Assembly (NCBI GenBank): GCA_023146365.1
Contig: JAGLCE010000056.1
Span: 1-19,417 of the forward strand
DNA: 19,417 nt
Direction of reading: 5' to 3'
Origin: Endozoicomonadaceae bacterium
GTDB taxonomy: Bacteria; Pseudomonadota; Gammaproteobacteria; Pseudomonadales; Endozoicomonadaceae
Under the pieces are notes generated by a model that worked only from the letters and a program-made list of their open reading frames with translations, made no database searches and had not been told where the DNA came from. The number at the start of each line of letters is the position of its first letter. The stretch's first letter is position 1. Position numbers and translations under genes: made by a program. This document shows, in pieces, positions 1 to 6,412 of the stretch.

Positions 1-25
1 CACATACCACATACCACATACCACA
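1..25. repeat. 7-bp tandem repeat (cacatac x3.5)
   Basis: Three perfect copies of cacatac followed by caca open the window, and the array may continue to the left. The unit length is not a multiple of three, so copy-number change would shift the frame of the transposase tail it lies in. Confidence 0.85.
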
Positions 26-134
26 AAAAGCACTAGGTCATATTGCACCTACCCAATCCCTAAAAGACTGGGCGATAAAATATCCTGAAATATTCACTAA
101 ACGCGTTTATAATCAGGCGAGACCCGACAGCTAG
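1..134 (+). pseudogene. C-terminal fragment of an IS481-like transposase/integrase
   Basis: A reading frame is open from the window edge (codons in phase with position 3) to a TAG at 132-134. Its last ~40 residues include the stretches PQKALGHIAPTQSLKDW and KYPEIFTKRVYNQ. This resembles the C-terminal tail of IS481/rve-type transposases, where a YNxxxPQKALG segment is followed by TPxQxLKxW and KxPxLFxKRVY. Only the tail is visible, so the catalytic DDE residues cannot be checked and the gene may be intact or broken outside the window. A 7-bp tandem repeat at 1-25 falls where a conserved Tyr/Asn/His stretch is expected, which hints at local damage. The family assignment rests on memory of the tail motif. 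Confidence 0.5.
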
Positions 135-214
135 CGAAACTAGAAAATGAAATCCGAGTCCTATCGTTTCTAAAAAATGCCTAATTATTCCTTTCAAGTC
201 AGTTGAGCCTGCTA

Positions 215-2689
215 TTAATTATTACCTTGCATTTGAGTGACATTAAATATCAGAACCGCCATATTATCCTTTGAACCTGCATTGGCTGCCATACGTATCA
301 AATTAGAAGCTACAGTCCCGTAAGACATACTCTTCTCGTTAGTGGTTTCATCGTGTACATACTGGCCGATCTGTTTGGTAGACGCTACATCAAGCAAGCC
401 ATCACTACATAACAACAGTTTGTAACCATCCCATCCATTTTTTGGTTTTTCAACACAAACTATATCCGGCCGTGCACTTACAGCCAATGTATATCTCATA
501 TCCGATTCATTTATTCCTTCTATTCCTTCTATTCCTTTCTCGATAGTATGCAACAATTTTTTGTCACCAAATGCTTTCGAAGTTAATAGGTTGCAATTGA
601 TACGAAACTCGTTAACATTTGGATTATCTATGTTCGGATGTGCTAAAAGCGGGATGTACCCACCTCTTTTTAAGACATCATATGTGTGTCGATTCATTTT
701 ATACTTTTCATCCACTTTAGTCATCACCTTGGCATCCTCAGTTAACTGAACAATTGTGCCATCTGGACTCATTAAAATAGCCCGTGAATCTCCCAGATTA
801 CTGACATAAATATTTTCGTCGATCATACAGGTTGTCACAGACGTTGAACCTACATTGTCTGCTGTTATAATGTTTTTATCGAAAACAACATGAGCCATTG
901 TTAAGGCGTTAACATGACAAGCTTTTTTACTCATGGCTATGGTTTCAGTATCTGTTGATTTGTTTTTATATTTAACATTAGACCAAGTATATAATTCATT
1001 CTCAATAGCTTTAGACATATCTTGCGACAAGTTTTGAGAAATCTCAGATCCTCCATGTCCATCAAACACTCCGAACATAAAGTTATCCTTACATGAGCGT
1101 TGTACTACGTATCTATCTTCCATATTATGTCTATAATTACCTTTGCTTGTAGCAACTCCGCATTGCTCATTATGTTCGATTATCTCTATTTTTATGTCGA
1201 TGTTTGTCTTTGGATTGACAATTGTATCACTTGAAAAATTCGGATTGTCTGATTGTGAATTTTGCTGTGTTATCGCATGCTTTGCATTCTCTGCTAATAT
1301 AGGATCCACTTCATCATTGGTAATAATGCGATAGGCTAATTCCTGTTGTTCCTCTATCCACGCTTCAGTGGTTGGTTGGATGGTGTATTGCAATTGATTT
1401 TCGTTGTATGTGTAATGATTAACTCTTAAATGATCACGTTTTGCTACTTCAATAACAGGACCATCTTTATGATACATAGGTGCTAGAATATGATGATTGC
1501 TCTGTCGTGCAAAATCGACTAGACATCTATATGTTGTATCTTTTCCAGATTCATTTATATTGTTTTCTGAATTGACGGACGAATCACTATCATACCCGTC
1601 TTGGCTGCTGTAACTGCTATTATACTCTATGGCTTCCTGGTATTCATCTTTCTCGTCTTCCTGGTATTTATGTGTTAATGAAAACGGTGTATATTTATCT
1701 CCTGCACTCTTTTCGGTGGCTGAAGATGAGGATGAATCACTGGACAGTTTTTCTTCTTGATGTTCAATGTTTGTTTTTTTTTCATCCGATAATTTATCAT
1801 TAGTGTTATGGTCAGTTAAAAGTTTATCGGTAAAATCTGAATTATTTTCAAGCGAGTTATTATTCAAAAGCGTACTCGTACTATCAAAAAACGTTTCGCC
1901 AGGTTCACCCAGATCATCTATATTAGCCTCAGCCTCAGCCTCAGCCTCAGTCTCAGTCTCAGTTCTATTAGAATCAGTGCCAATATGAGTCTCAGTATCA
2001 GTCTCAGCTTTATTAGGATCAGTGCCAATATTAGTCTCAGTCTCAGATTTATTAGAATCAGTGCCAATATGAGTCTCAGTATCAGTCTCAGTCTCAGCTT
2101 TATTAGGATCAGTGCCAATATTAGTCTCAGTCTCAGATTTATTAGAATCAGTGCCAATATGAGTCTCAGTATCAGTCTCAGCTTTATTAGGATCAGTGCC
2201 AATATTAGTCTCAGTCTCAGTCTCAGTTTTATTAGGATCAGTGCCAATATGAGCCTCAGTATCAGCTCTATCAGGATTAATACCGATATTATTTGTCTCA
2301 GAATCAGGCCGCTGTGGTGCTGTATTATTATCAGCAACTGTTTCTATAACTTCATTAACCTCAAGCGTATGAAGAGTACTCTTGCTATCGATCTTATACT
2401 GTGGCGTTTCTTGGTTGTTGGGTTTATTAGGATTTTCTTTTTTTGAAATGTCTAATGATTGTTTTATATTAAATTCCGTACTACTGTTTGAGCATACTAC
2501 TTTTCTAGTTTGTATGCTGTCTGATTTAGTTTTACTCTCTTCTTTGCCTAATAGAATATTACGCTCTACTAGGGTAATCGTAGCATAGCGATCGTTAAAA
2601 ATAGCTTGGAATGTTTCTACTCTAGGTCTATATAAAAAAATCAAAATGCGTTCGCATAACGTGTGAGTCGATTTTCCTGATGTATCCAT
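215..2689 (-). CDS. PP2C-family protein Ser/Thr phosphatase with a long repetitive N-terminal region
   Basis: This 824-aa protein has two parts. Residues ~505-822 form a full PPM/PP2C phosphatase domain of eukaryotic type: the RHNMEDRY and FGVFDGHGG motifs near 518-545, NLGDSRA, SKAFGD, CSDGLLDV and GSKDN near 803. The aspartates that bind the two catalytic metal ions in this family (in MED, DGHGG, SDG and KDN) are all present, so activity is plausible. Residues ~1-500 are hydrophilic and low-complexity, with a TETE/IGTD repeat array at ~140-258 and Ser/Asp/Glu-rich stretches. I see no signal peptide or membrane segment. An AAAGGA ribosome site lies 8 nt before ATG 2689, supporting this start. 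The gene is AT-rich and lies between IS481-like and IS30-like remnants. PP2C enzymes dephosphorylate pSer/pThr; a role on host targets or as a bacterial Ser/Thr signalling partner is inference. Confidence 0.9.
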   Translation of the reverse strand: MDTSGKSTHTLCERILIFLYRPRVETFQAIFNDRYATITLVERNILLGKEESKTKSDSIQTRKVVCSNSSTEFNIKQSLDISKKENPNKPNNQETPQYKIDSKSTLHTLEVNEVIETVADNNTAPQRPDSETNNIGINPDRADTEAHIGTDPNKTETETETNIGTDPNKAETDTETHIGTDSNKSETETNIGTDPNKAETETDTETHIGTDSNKSETETNIGTDPNKAETDTETHIGTDSNRTETETEAEAEAEANIDDLGEPGETFFDSTSTLLNNNSLENNSDFTDKLLTDHNTNDKLSDEKKTNIEHQEEKLSSDSSSSSATEKSAGDKYTPFSLTHKYQEDEKDEYQEAIEYNSSYSSQDGYDSDSSVNSENNINESGKDTTYRCLVDFARQSNHHILAPMYHKDGPVIEVAKRDHLRVNHYTYNENQLQYTIQPTTEAWIEEQQELAYRIITNDEVDPILAENAKHAITQQNSQSDNPNFSSDTIVNPKTNIDIKIEIIEHNEQCGVATSKGNYRHNMEDRYVVQRSCKDNFMFGVFDGHGGSEISQNLSQDMSKAIENELYTWSNVKYKNKSTDTETIAMSKKACHVNALTMAHVVFDKNIITADNVGSTSVTTCMIDENIYVSNLGDSRAILMSPDGTIVQLTEDAKVMTKVDEKYKMNRHTYDVLKRGGYIPLLAHPNIDNPNVNEFRINCNLLTSKAFGDKKLLHTIEKGIEGIEGINESDMRYTLAVSARPDIVCVEKPKNGWDGYKLLLCSDGLLDVASTKQIGQYVHDETTNEKSMSYGTVASNLIRMAANAGSKDNMAVLIFNVTQMQGNN
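1918..2280 (-). repeat. Coding tandem repeat array inside the PP2C gene
   Basis: The minus strand encodes seven copies of the core IGTD(P/S)NK, preceded by a degenerate IGINPD copy. Copies alternate: N-IGTDPNKA with a longer ET/DT run, then H-IGTDSNKS with a shorter ETET run, giving a higher-order unit of about 26-30 residues. The linkers are gagact/gaggct-type hexamers, so expansion or contraction by whole hexamers changes length without breaking the frame. The same periodicity leaves other frames on both strands open over this stretch; those are shadows. Confidence 0.9.
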
Positions 2690-2771
2690 GTTTTGTTTCC
2701 TTTATGAATTAATACTCTAGAAGATATGATAATATAAACATACTTATTGGACATCATTCGAAATTAAAAGT

Positions 2772-3020
2772 TCACAGATGATTTCTAATTCCGACTCGAA
2801 TTTCAGCCATCAGTGCAACACCGTGTAATGATGCAGCTAAACGCATAGCTTCGTATACTTCATTAGGTGTTTTATAGTCGAGTAATTTTCTGGGTCTGTT
2901 GTTGAGCTTATTTTGAATCAAGCTTACCTTTTCGTCTGCTACCTTATCCAACTCCATTCCTTTCGGAAGGTATTGGCGTATCAAGCCATTATGATTTTCA
3001 TTCAATCCACGCTCCCACAC
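2772..3020 (-). pseudogene. IS30-family transposase, C-terminal remnant
   Basis: The first ~55 residues read WERGLNENHNGLIRQYLPKG and then LNNRPRKLLDYKTPNEV, the highly conserved C-terminal block of IS30-family DDE transposases; the final Glu of the DDE triad normally falls in the NEN motif. The normal protein is over 300 aa, and nothing upstream (3021-3134) in any frame continues the transposase, so this is a truncated copy. The last ~15 residues (after GVAL) look like read-through into non-IS sequence. It lies between the PP2C gene and yacG on the same strand and marks a past insertion and rearrangement. Confidence 0.85.
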
Positions 3021-3134
3021 GAGTTCTTTTGTTGAGTTTGCTTACCGTGTATAACGTCATCACATATAACTATAGGTTTTTGATCACAAATAACATCCAT
3101 ATTGCATTGTTGCGCTTTTGGAGGCTACTGAACA

Positions 3135-3329
3135 TTATTCAGATTCGCGATTTAAGTCGCTATTCATAATATCGTCAAATTGGCTATCGCCAGAAATTTT
3201 GTGTTCTTCTTTGGCCCAAGCGCCAAGGTCTATCAGACGGCAGCGTTCGCAACAGAATGGGCGAAATCTGTTTTCGGTTTTCCAGGTGACTGTCTTGCCA
3301 CAGTTTGGGCAATTTACAGAGGTTGTCAT
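3135..3329 (-). CDS. yacG: DNA gyrase inhibitor YacG (small zinc-binding protein)
   Basis: This 64-aa protein carries the YacG zinc-binding pattern: Cys7 and Cys10 (CPNC), then Cys26 and Cys30 in PFCCERCRLIDLGAW, i.e. C-x2-C-x15-C-x3-C, followed by an acidic tail. In E. coli YacG binds one Zn2+ and interacts with GyrB to inhibit gyrase. The ORF extends upstream to an ATG at 3380, but the family's usual length (62-65 aa) and the conserved sequence beginning just before CPNC favour ATG 3329, with AAGAAG upstream as a weak ribosome site. An extra Cys27 sits next to the third ligand. In many gammaproteobacteria yacG follows coaE/pilD; here it lies downstream of bamD on the same strand with a 198-nt gap, so it has been moved. 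Confidence 0.93.
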   Translation of the reverse strand: MTTSVNCPNCGKTVTWKTENRFRPFCCERCRLIDLGAWAKEEHKISGDSQFDDIMNSDLNRESE

Positions 3330-3527
3330 ATCAGTCTTCTTAGGGTTTAAAGGGTAATGTGGGCATTCTGCCTTTACCATCGTGTTAGAATAAGATTACT
3401 GGGGCTGTGATGATTTGGGAGGGGAGAGAGCATTGCCCTTGCCTCTATCTCCCAATAAACCCAATGTAAGCACATTTCACCAAGAGCAATTTCTGGGAGC
3501 ATAAGGGCTGAGCCTGATCTCATGAGC

Positions 3528-4370
3528 CTATTTGCCGTCGATCAAGCCAAACGTGATGATGTTCCAGATAGAGGGATCAACATCAGCATACACTTTATAG
3601 CCGATAAATTGACCCTCTTTATTGATTAACTGACTGTCCGGAAAGTTTTTCTTAAGTACTTCGAGAGCTTCGTTAGAGGGCTGTTTTAGATTCAAGTGTT
3701 GATAGCCTTCGACCATTATACCTAGAGCCTCCTCCACCGTCGGTGTGCCTGGCATGTGTTCAACGATATAGCGCCCGCGGTTAATGGCTGCGGTATACGC
3801 TTTGCGTTTCATGTAGTAATTGGCAGTATGTAATTCGTAATATGAGAGTCGGTTACGCAGAGCAATCATGCGTTGGCGGGCATCGTTGGCGTAGGGGCTG
3901 TTTGGATAGCGTTGCAGTAACTCGGAAAACTCATTAAACGATTGGCGTGCTTGTCCTGGGTCGCGCTTAGACATATCGACCGGTATGTACCGCTCAATCA
4001 GACCAAGGTCGGCGGTGTTGGATGCCAAACCGCGCATGTAATAGCTATAATCCACATTCGGATGCTGTGGGTGTAGACGGATAAAGCGCTCGGCAGATGC
4101 CCTTGCGGCTTCCGGCTCCATGTTTTTGTAATAGGCGAACACGAGGTCTGACTGTGCTTGCTCGGCAAAGGGGCCGAACGGATAGTGGGACTCCAGTGCT
4201 CGAAGTTTGTCGATTGCCTGGTGGTAGTTGCTTTGATCCAGCGCTTGCTGGGATTGACGATACAGTTCGATTTCTGTCAGCTTTTCGGACACATCCTCTT
4301 TCTTGCTACTGGCGCAGGCCACGAGAAAGGTGACGAGTATTAGAGTAAAAAATTGTTTGCTTAGTAACAT
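3528..4370 (-). CDS. bamD: Outer membrane protein assembly factor BamD
   Basis: BamD is an essential lipoprotein of the BAM complex that, with BamA, inserts beta-barrel proteins into the outer membrane; it acts at the periplasmic face. The 280-aa product starts with a lipoprotein signal peptide (hydrophobic ILVTFLVAC, lipidated Cys19). TPR-like helical repeats follow, with the family hallmarks ESHYPFGPFAEQAQ, FIRLHPQHPNVDYSYYMRGLA and DPGQARQSFNEFSELLQRYP. Length is slightly above the ~245 aa of E. coli, from a longer C-terminus ending in a hydrophobic WNIITFGL stretch. It is divergent from rluD, as in many gammaproteobacteria. The ribosome site is weak (AGGGA about 14 nt upstream of ATG). 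Confidence 0.96.
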   Translation of the reverse strand: MLLSKQFFTLILVTFLVACASSKKEDVSEKLTEIELYRQSQQALDQSNYHQAIDKLRALESHYPFGPFAEQAQSDLVFAYYKNMEPEAARASAERFIRLHPQHPNVDYSYYMRGLASNTADLGLIERYIPVDMSKRDPGQARQSFNEFSELLQRYPNSPYANDARQRMIALRNRLSYYELHTANYYMKRKAYTAAINRGRYIVEHMPGTPTVEEALGIMVEGYQHLNLKQPSNEALEVLKKNFPDSQLINKEGQFIGYKVYADVDPSIWNIITFGLIDGK

Positions 4371-4589
4371 GTTTGCTCAATATCCCTGAGGTTTCCGTCC
4401 CCCCAGAAGTGAATCCAGTGTGGTAGACTGTACGGCGTTAATTTATCATATTTAAACATAGATTATCACCTAATCCCAAACGCTAAAATAACGGACTTTT
4501 CTGTGGTAGGCAGAATGAGTAGGCGGTGTTTGTCATCGTGGTCTGTCTGTTTTTTGCAATCCTGTGGGAATTTATTATTTGGCGATGTA

Positions 4590-5567
4590 ATGACAGAACA
4601 GATAAAGCTAGACTCCCTCGTTCCTGATCAACTGTGCGGCAAGCGCCTGGATCAGATTGCTGTGGCTGTTTTTCCTGGTTACTCACGCTCCACGCTTCAG
4701 TCCTGGATTCGTGTCGGCGATATCAAGGTCGATGGCAAAGCGTGCAAGCCGAAGGATAAATGCTTCGGTGGTGAGTTGCTGACACTCATGACCGACGTGA
4801 AAAATAATGAGCGCTGGGAGCCGGAAGATATTTCGCTCGATATTCTCTTTGAGGATGATGCGATAGCGGTGATTAATAAGCCGATGGGGCTGGTGGTGCA
4901 TCCCGCTGCTGGTAATTACAGTGGTACTTTGTTGAATGCGCTGCTGTACCGTTATCCCGATATTGCCAGTGTGCCTCGTGCTGGTATTGTTCACCGGCTG
5001 GATAAGGACACCAGCGGCTTGATGGTCGTGGCGAAAACGTTGGTGGCTCATGCGAATCTTGTGGGTCAGCTACAAGAAAGAACGGTGATGCGTGAATATG
5101 AGGCCGTCGTGACGCGCACCATGATCACTGGCGGTGAAGTGGAAGCGCCCATTGCTCGTCATCCAGCGACACGGTTGAAAATGGCTGTGGTCGAGAGTGG
5201 TAAATTTGCCTTGACTCGCTATCGTATTATTCATCGTTATCGTGCCTATACGCATGTACGTCTTCAGCTGAAAACAGGTCGTACCCATCAAATTCGGGTA
5301 CATATGGCTCATATCGGTTACCCCGTGGTGGGCGATCCACTGTACGCAGGACGTTTGAAGTTACCCAAGGGAGCAACCTCTGAGTTGGTGGATCAGTTGC
5401 GTCGTGTAGGTCGCCAGATGCTGCATGCCCGTCGGCTGGGCTTGGCGCATCCTGTCTCTGGCGAATACATGGAGTGGGAGTCTGAATTACCTGCCGATTT
5501 TGTAGCGTTGCTTGAATTGCTGGATGAGGATCAACGTTGTTATGCTGAAGCAGACGCTCTCTTCTAA
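4590..5567 (+). CDS. rluD: 23S rRNA pseudouridine synthase RluD
   Basis: RluD converts uridines 1911, 1915 and 1917 of helix 69 of 23S rRNA to pseudouridine. The 325-aa protein has an N-terminal S4-like RNA-binding domain (KRLDQIAVAVFPGYSRSTLQ to about residue 75) and an RluA-type catalytic domain with the signature HRLDKDTSGLMVVAKT; catalytic Asp is residue 138. LKTGRTHQIRVHMAHIGYPV is the conserved C-terminal family block. The frame is open further upstream (to GTG/TTG-type codons near 4503), but the ATG at 4590 gives the family's normal length (326 aa in E. coli). The pgeF start follows one base after its stop, so the two are almost certainly co-transcribed. Confidence 0.95.
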   Translation: MTEQIKLDSLVPDQLCGKRLDQIAVAVFPGYSRSTLQSWIRVGDIKVDGKACKPKDKCFGGELLTLMTDVKNNERWEPEDISLDILFEDDAIAVINKPMGLVVHPAAGNYSGTLLNALLYRYPDIASVPRAGIVHRLDKDTSGLMVVAKTLVAHANLVGQLQERTVMREYEAVVTRTMITGGEVEAPIARHPATRLKMAVVESGKFALTRYRIIHRYRAYTHVRLQLKTGRTHQIRVHMAHIGYPVVGDPLYAGRLKLPKGATSELVDQLRRVGRQMLHARRLGLAHPVSGEYMEWESELPADFVALLELLDEDQRCYAEADALF

Positions 5568-5568
5568 T

Positions 5569-6309
5569 ATGCGATACTTGTTACCCGATTGGCCAGCACC
5601 AGATTTGGTCAAGGCGTTTGTCACAACCCGTAATGGGGGTGTCAGTAAGGAGCCTTGGTCCAGTCTCAATATGAGTTTTCGTTCGGGAGATGATGCAGAG
5701 CACGTCAGGCGCAATCGTGGATTGTTGCTTCATGACTGGCAGTTGGAGAGTGTTCAGTGGCTCAAACAGGTACATGGTACCGACGTGGTTCGAGCGAATA
5801 CGGTTTGTCAGGAGCAAGAGGCTGACGCCTGCTGGACGGATACTCCGCGGCAGGCTTGTGCGGTATTGACCGCCGACTGCTTGCCGGTGATCTTTTGTAA
5901 TCATGCGGGAACGCGCGTAGCCGTGGCGCATGCTGGCTGGAAAGGCCTTGCTGATGGTGTGCTGGAGCATACAGTGGCCATGTTTGATGATGCGCCTGAT
6001 GCCTTGATCGCCTGGTTGGGCCCAGCCATTAGTCAGCACTGTTTTGAGGTGGGGCCGGAGGTGCGTCAGATATTTATGGCGTATGCTGACATCGCAGAGC
6101 GGGCATTTGTGGCGGGTGATGGTGATCGCTGGTTTGCAGATATTTATCGATTGGCCAGGCAACGTTTGTCCGCTGCAGGTGTTACGAGTGTCTACGCTGG
6201 AGATCGTTGTACTTATGGAGAAGAAGAACAATTTTTCTCCTATCGTCGCGATGGCGCTGAGTCTGGCCGAATGGCTTCTGTCATCTGGATTGATTCATCC
6301 GATGTGTGA
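5569..6309 (+). CDS. pgeF: Peptidoglycan editing factor PgeF (YfiH, multicopper-oxidase-like fold)
   Basis: PgeF/YfiH belongs to the DUF152/CNF1-like family. In E. coli it removes wrongly incorporated L-Ser from UDP-MurNAc precursors; relatives act on purine nucleosides. The 246-aa protein keeps the Zn-binding triad: His69 (QVHGTD), Cys104 (TADCLPV) and His121 (AHAGWKG), plus the GPAISQHCFEVG block. I chose ATG 5569, one base after the rluD stop, because MRYLLPDWPAP aligns with the usual N-terminus; an in-frame ATG at 5542 overlapping rluD is the alternative and has a GAGGA 11 nt upstream. Translational coupling with rluD is likely. The gene is followed by clpB, the standard order in gammaproteobacteria. 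Confidence 0.94.
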   Translation: MRYLLPDWPAPDLVKAFVTTRNGGVSKEPWSSLNMSFRSGDDAEHVRRNRGLLLHDWQLESVQWLKQVHGTDVVRANTVCQEQEADACWTDTPRQACAVLTADCLPVIFCNHAGTRVAVAHAGWKGLADGVLEHTVAMFDDAPDALIAWLGPAISQHCFEVGPEVRQIFMAYADIAERAFVAGDGDRWFADIYRLARQRLSAAGVTSVYAGDRCTYGEEEQFFSYRRDGAESGRMASVIWIDSSDV

Positions 6310-6315
6310 TGGCAT

Positions 6316-6341
6316 CTTGAAAAAAGTTTGAGTCGCCATTA
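6316..6341 (+). promoter_or_regulatory. Probable sigma-32 (RpoH) heat-shock promoter of clpB
   Basis: A CTTGAAA box (6316-6322) and a CGCCATTA box (6334-6341) are separated by 11 nt. The RpoH consensus is CTTGAA, 13-17 nt, CCCCATnTa; seven of eight -10 positions fit and the spacer is near the short end. It sits about 70 nt upstream of the clpB start, the gene most expected to be under RpoH control. It also overlaps the region just after the pgeF stop, so clpB can be induced apart from rluD-pgeF. Confidence 0.72.
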
Positions 6342-6412
6342 TTTAGTAGTGATCGATAGTTAAACAATTGATGCCCTTGGCGTTCTCTTGGGTAGTGTTG
6401 TCGGAGGGTGCG

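Noticed and set aside
1918..2280. CRISPR-like regular repeats
   Set aside because: Units are variable, coding and in frame, with no unique spacers and no cas genes.
1918..2446. Long open frames on both strands across the PP2C repeats
   Set aside because: They arise because the hexamer repeat has no stops in several frames; products are monotonous (LILALILIK or SLSLSF runs) without ribosome sites.
3408..3454. Possible GGGAG/CTCCC hairpin between yacG and bamD
   Set aside because: Interrupted pairing and no T-run; not convincing.
4371..4589. Divergent promoters between bamD and rluD
   Set aside because: Promoters must be here, but I found no pair of boxes with acceptable match and spacing.
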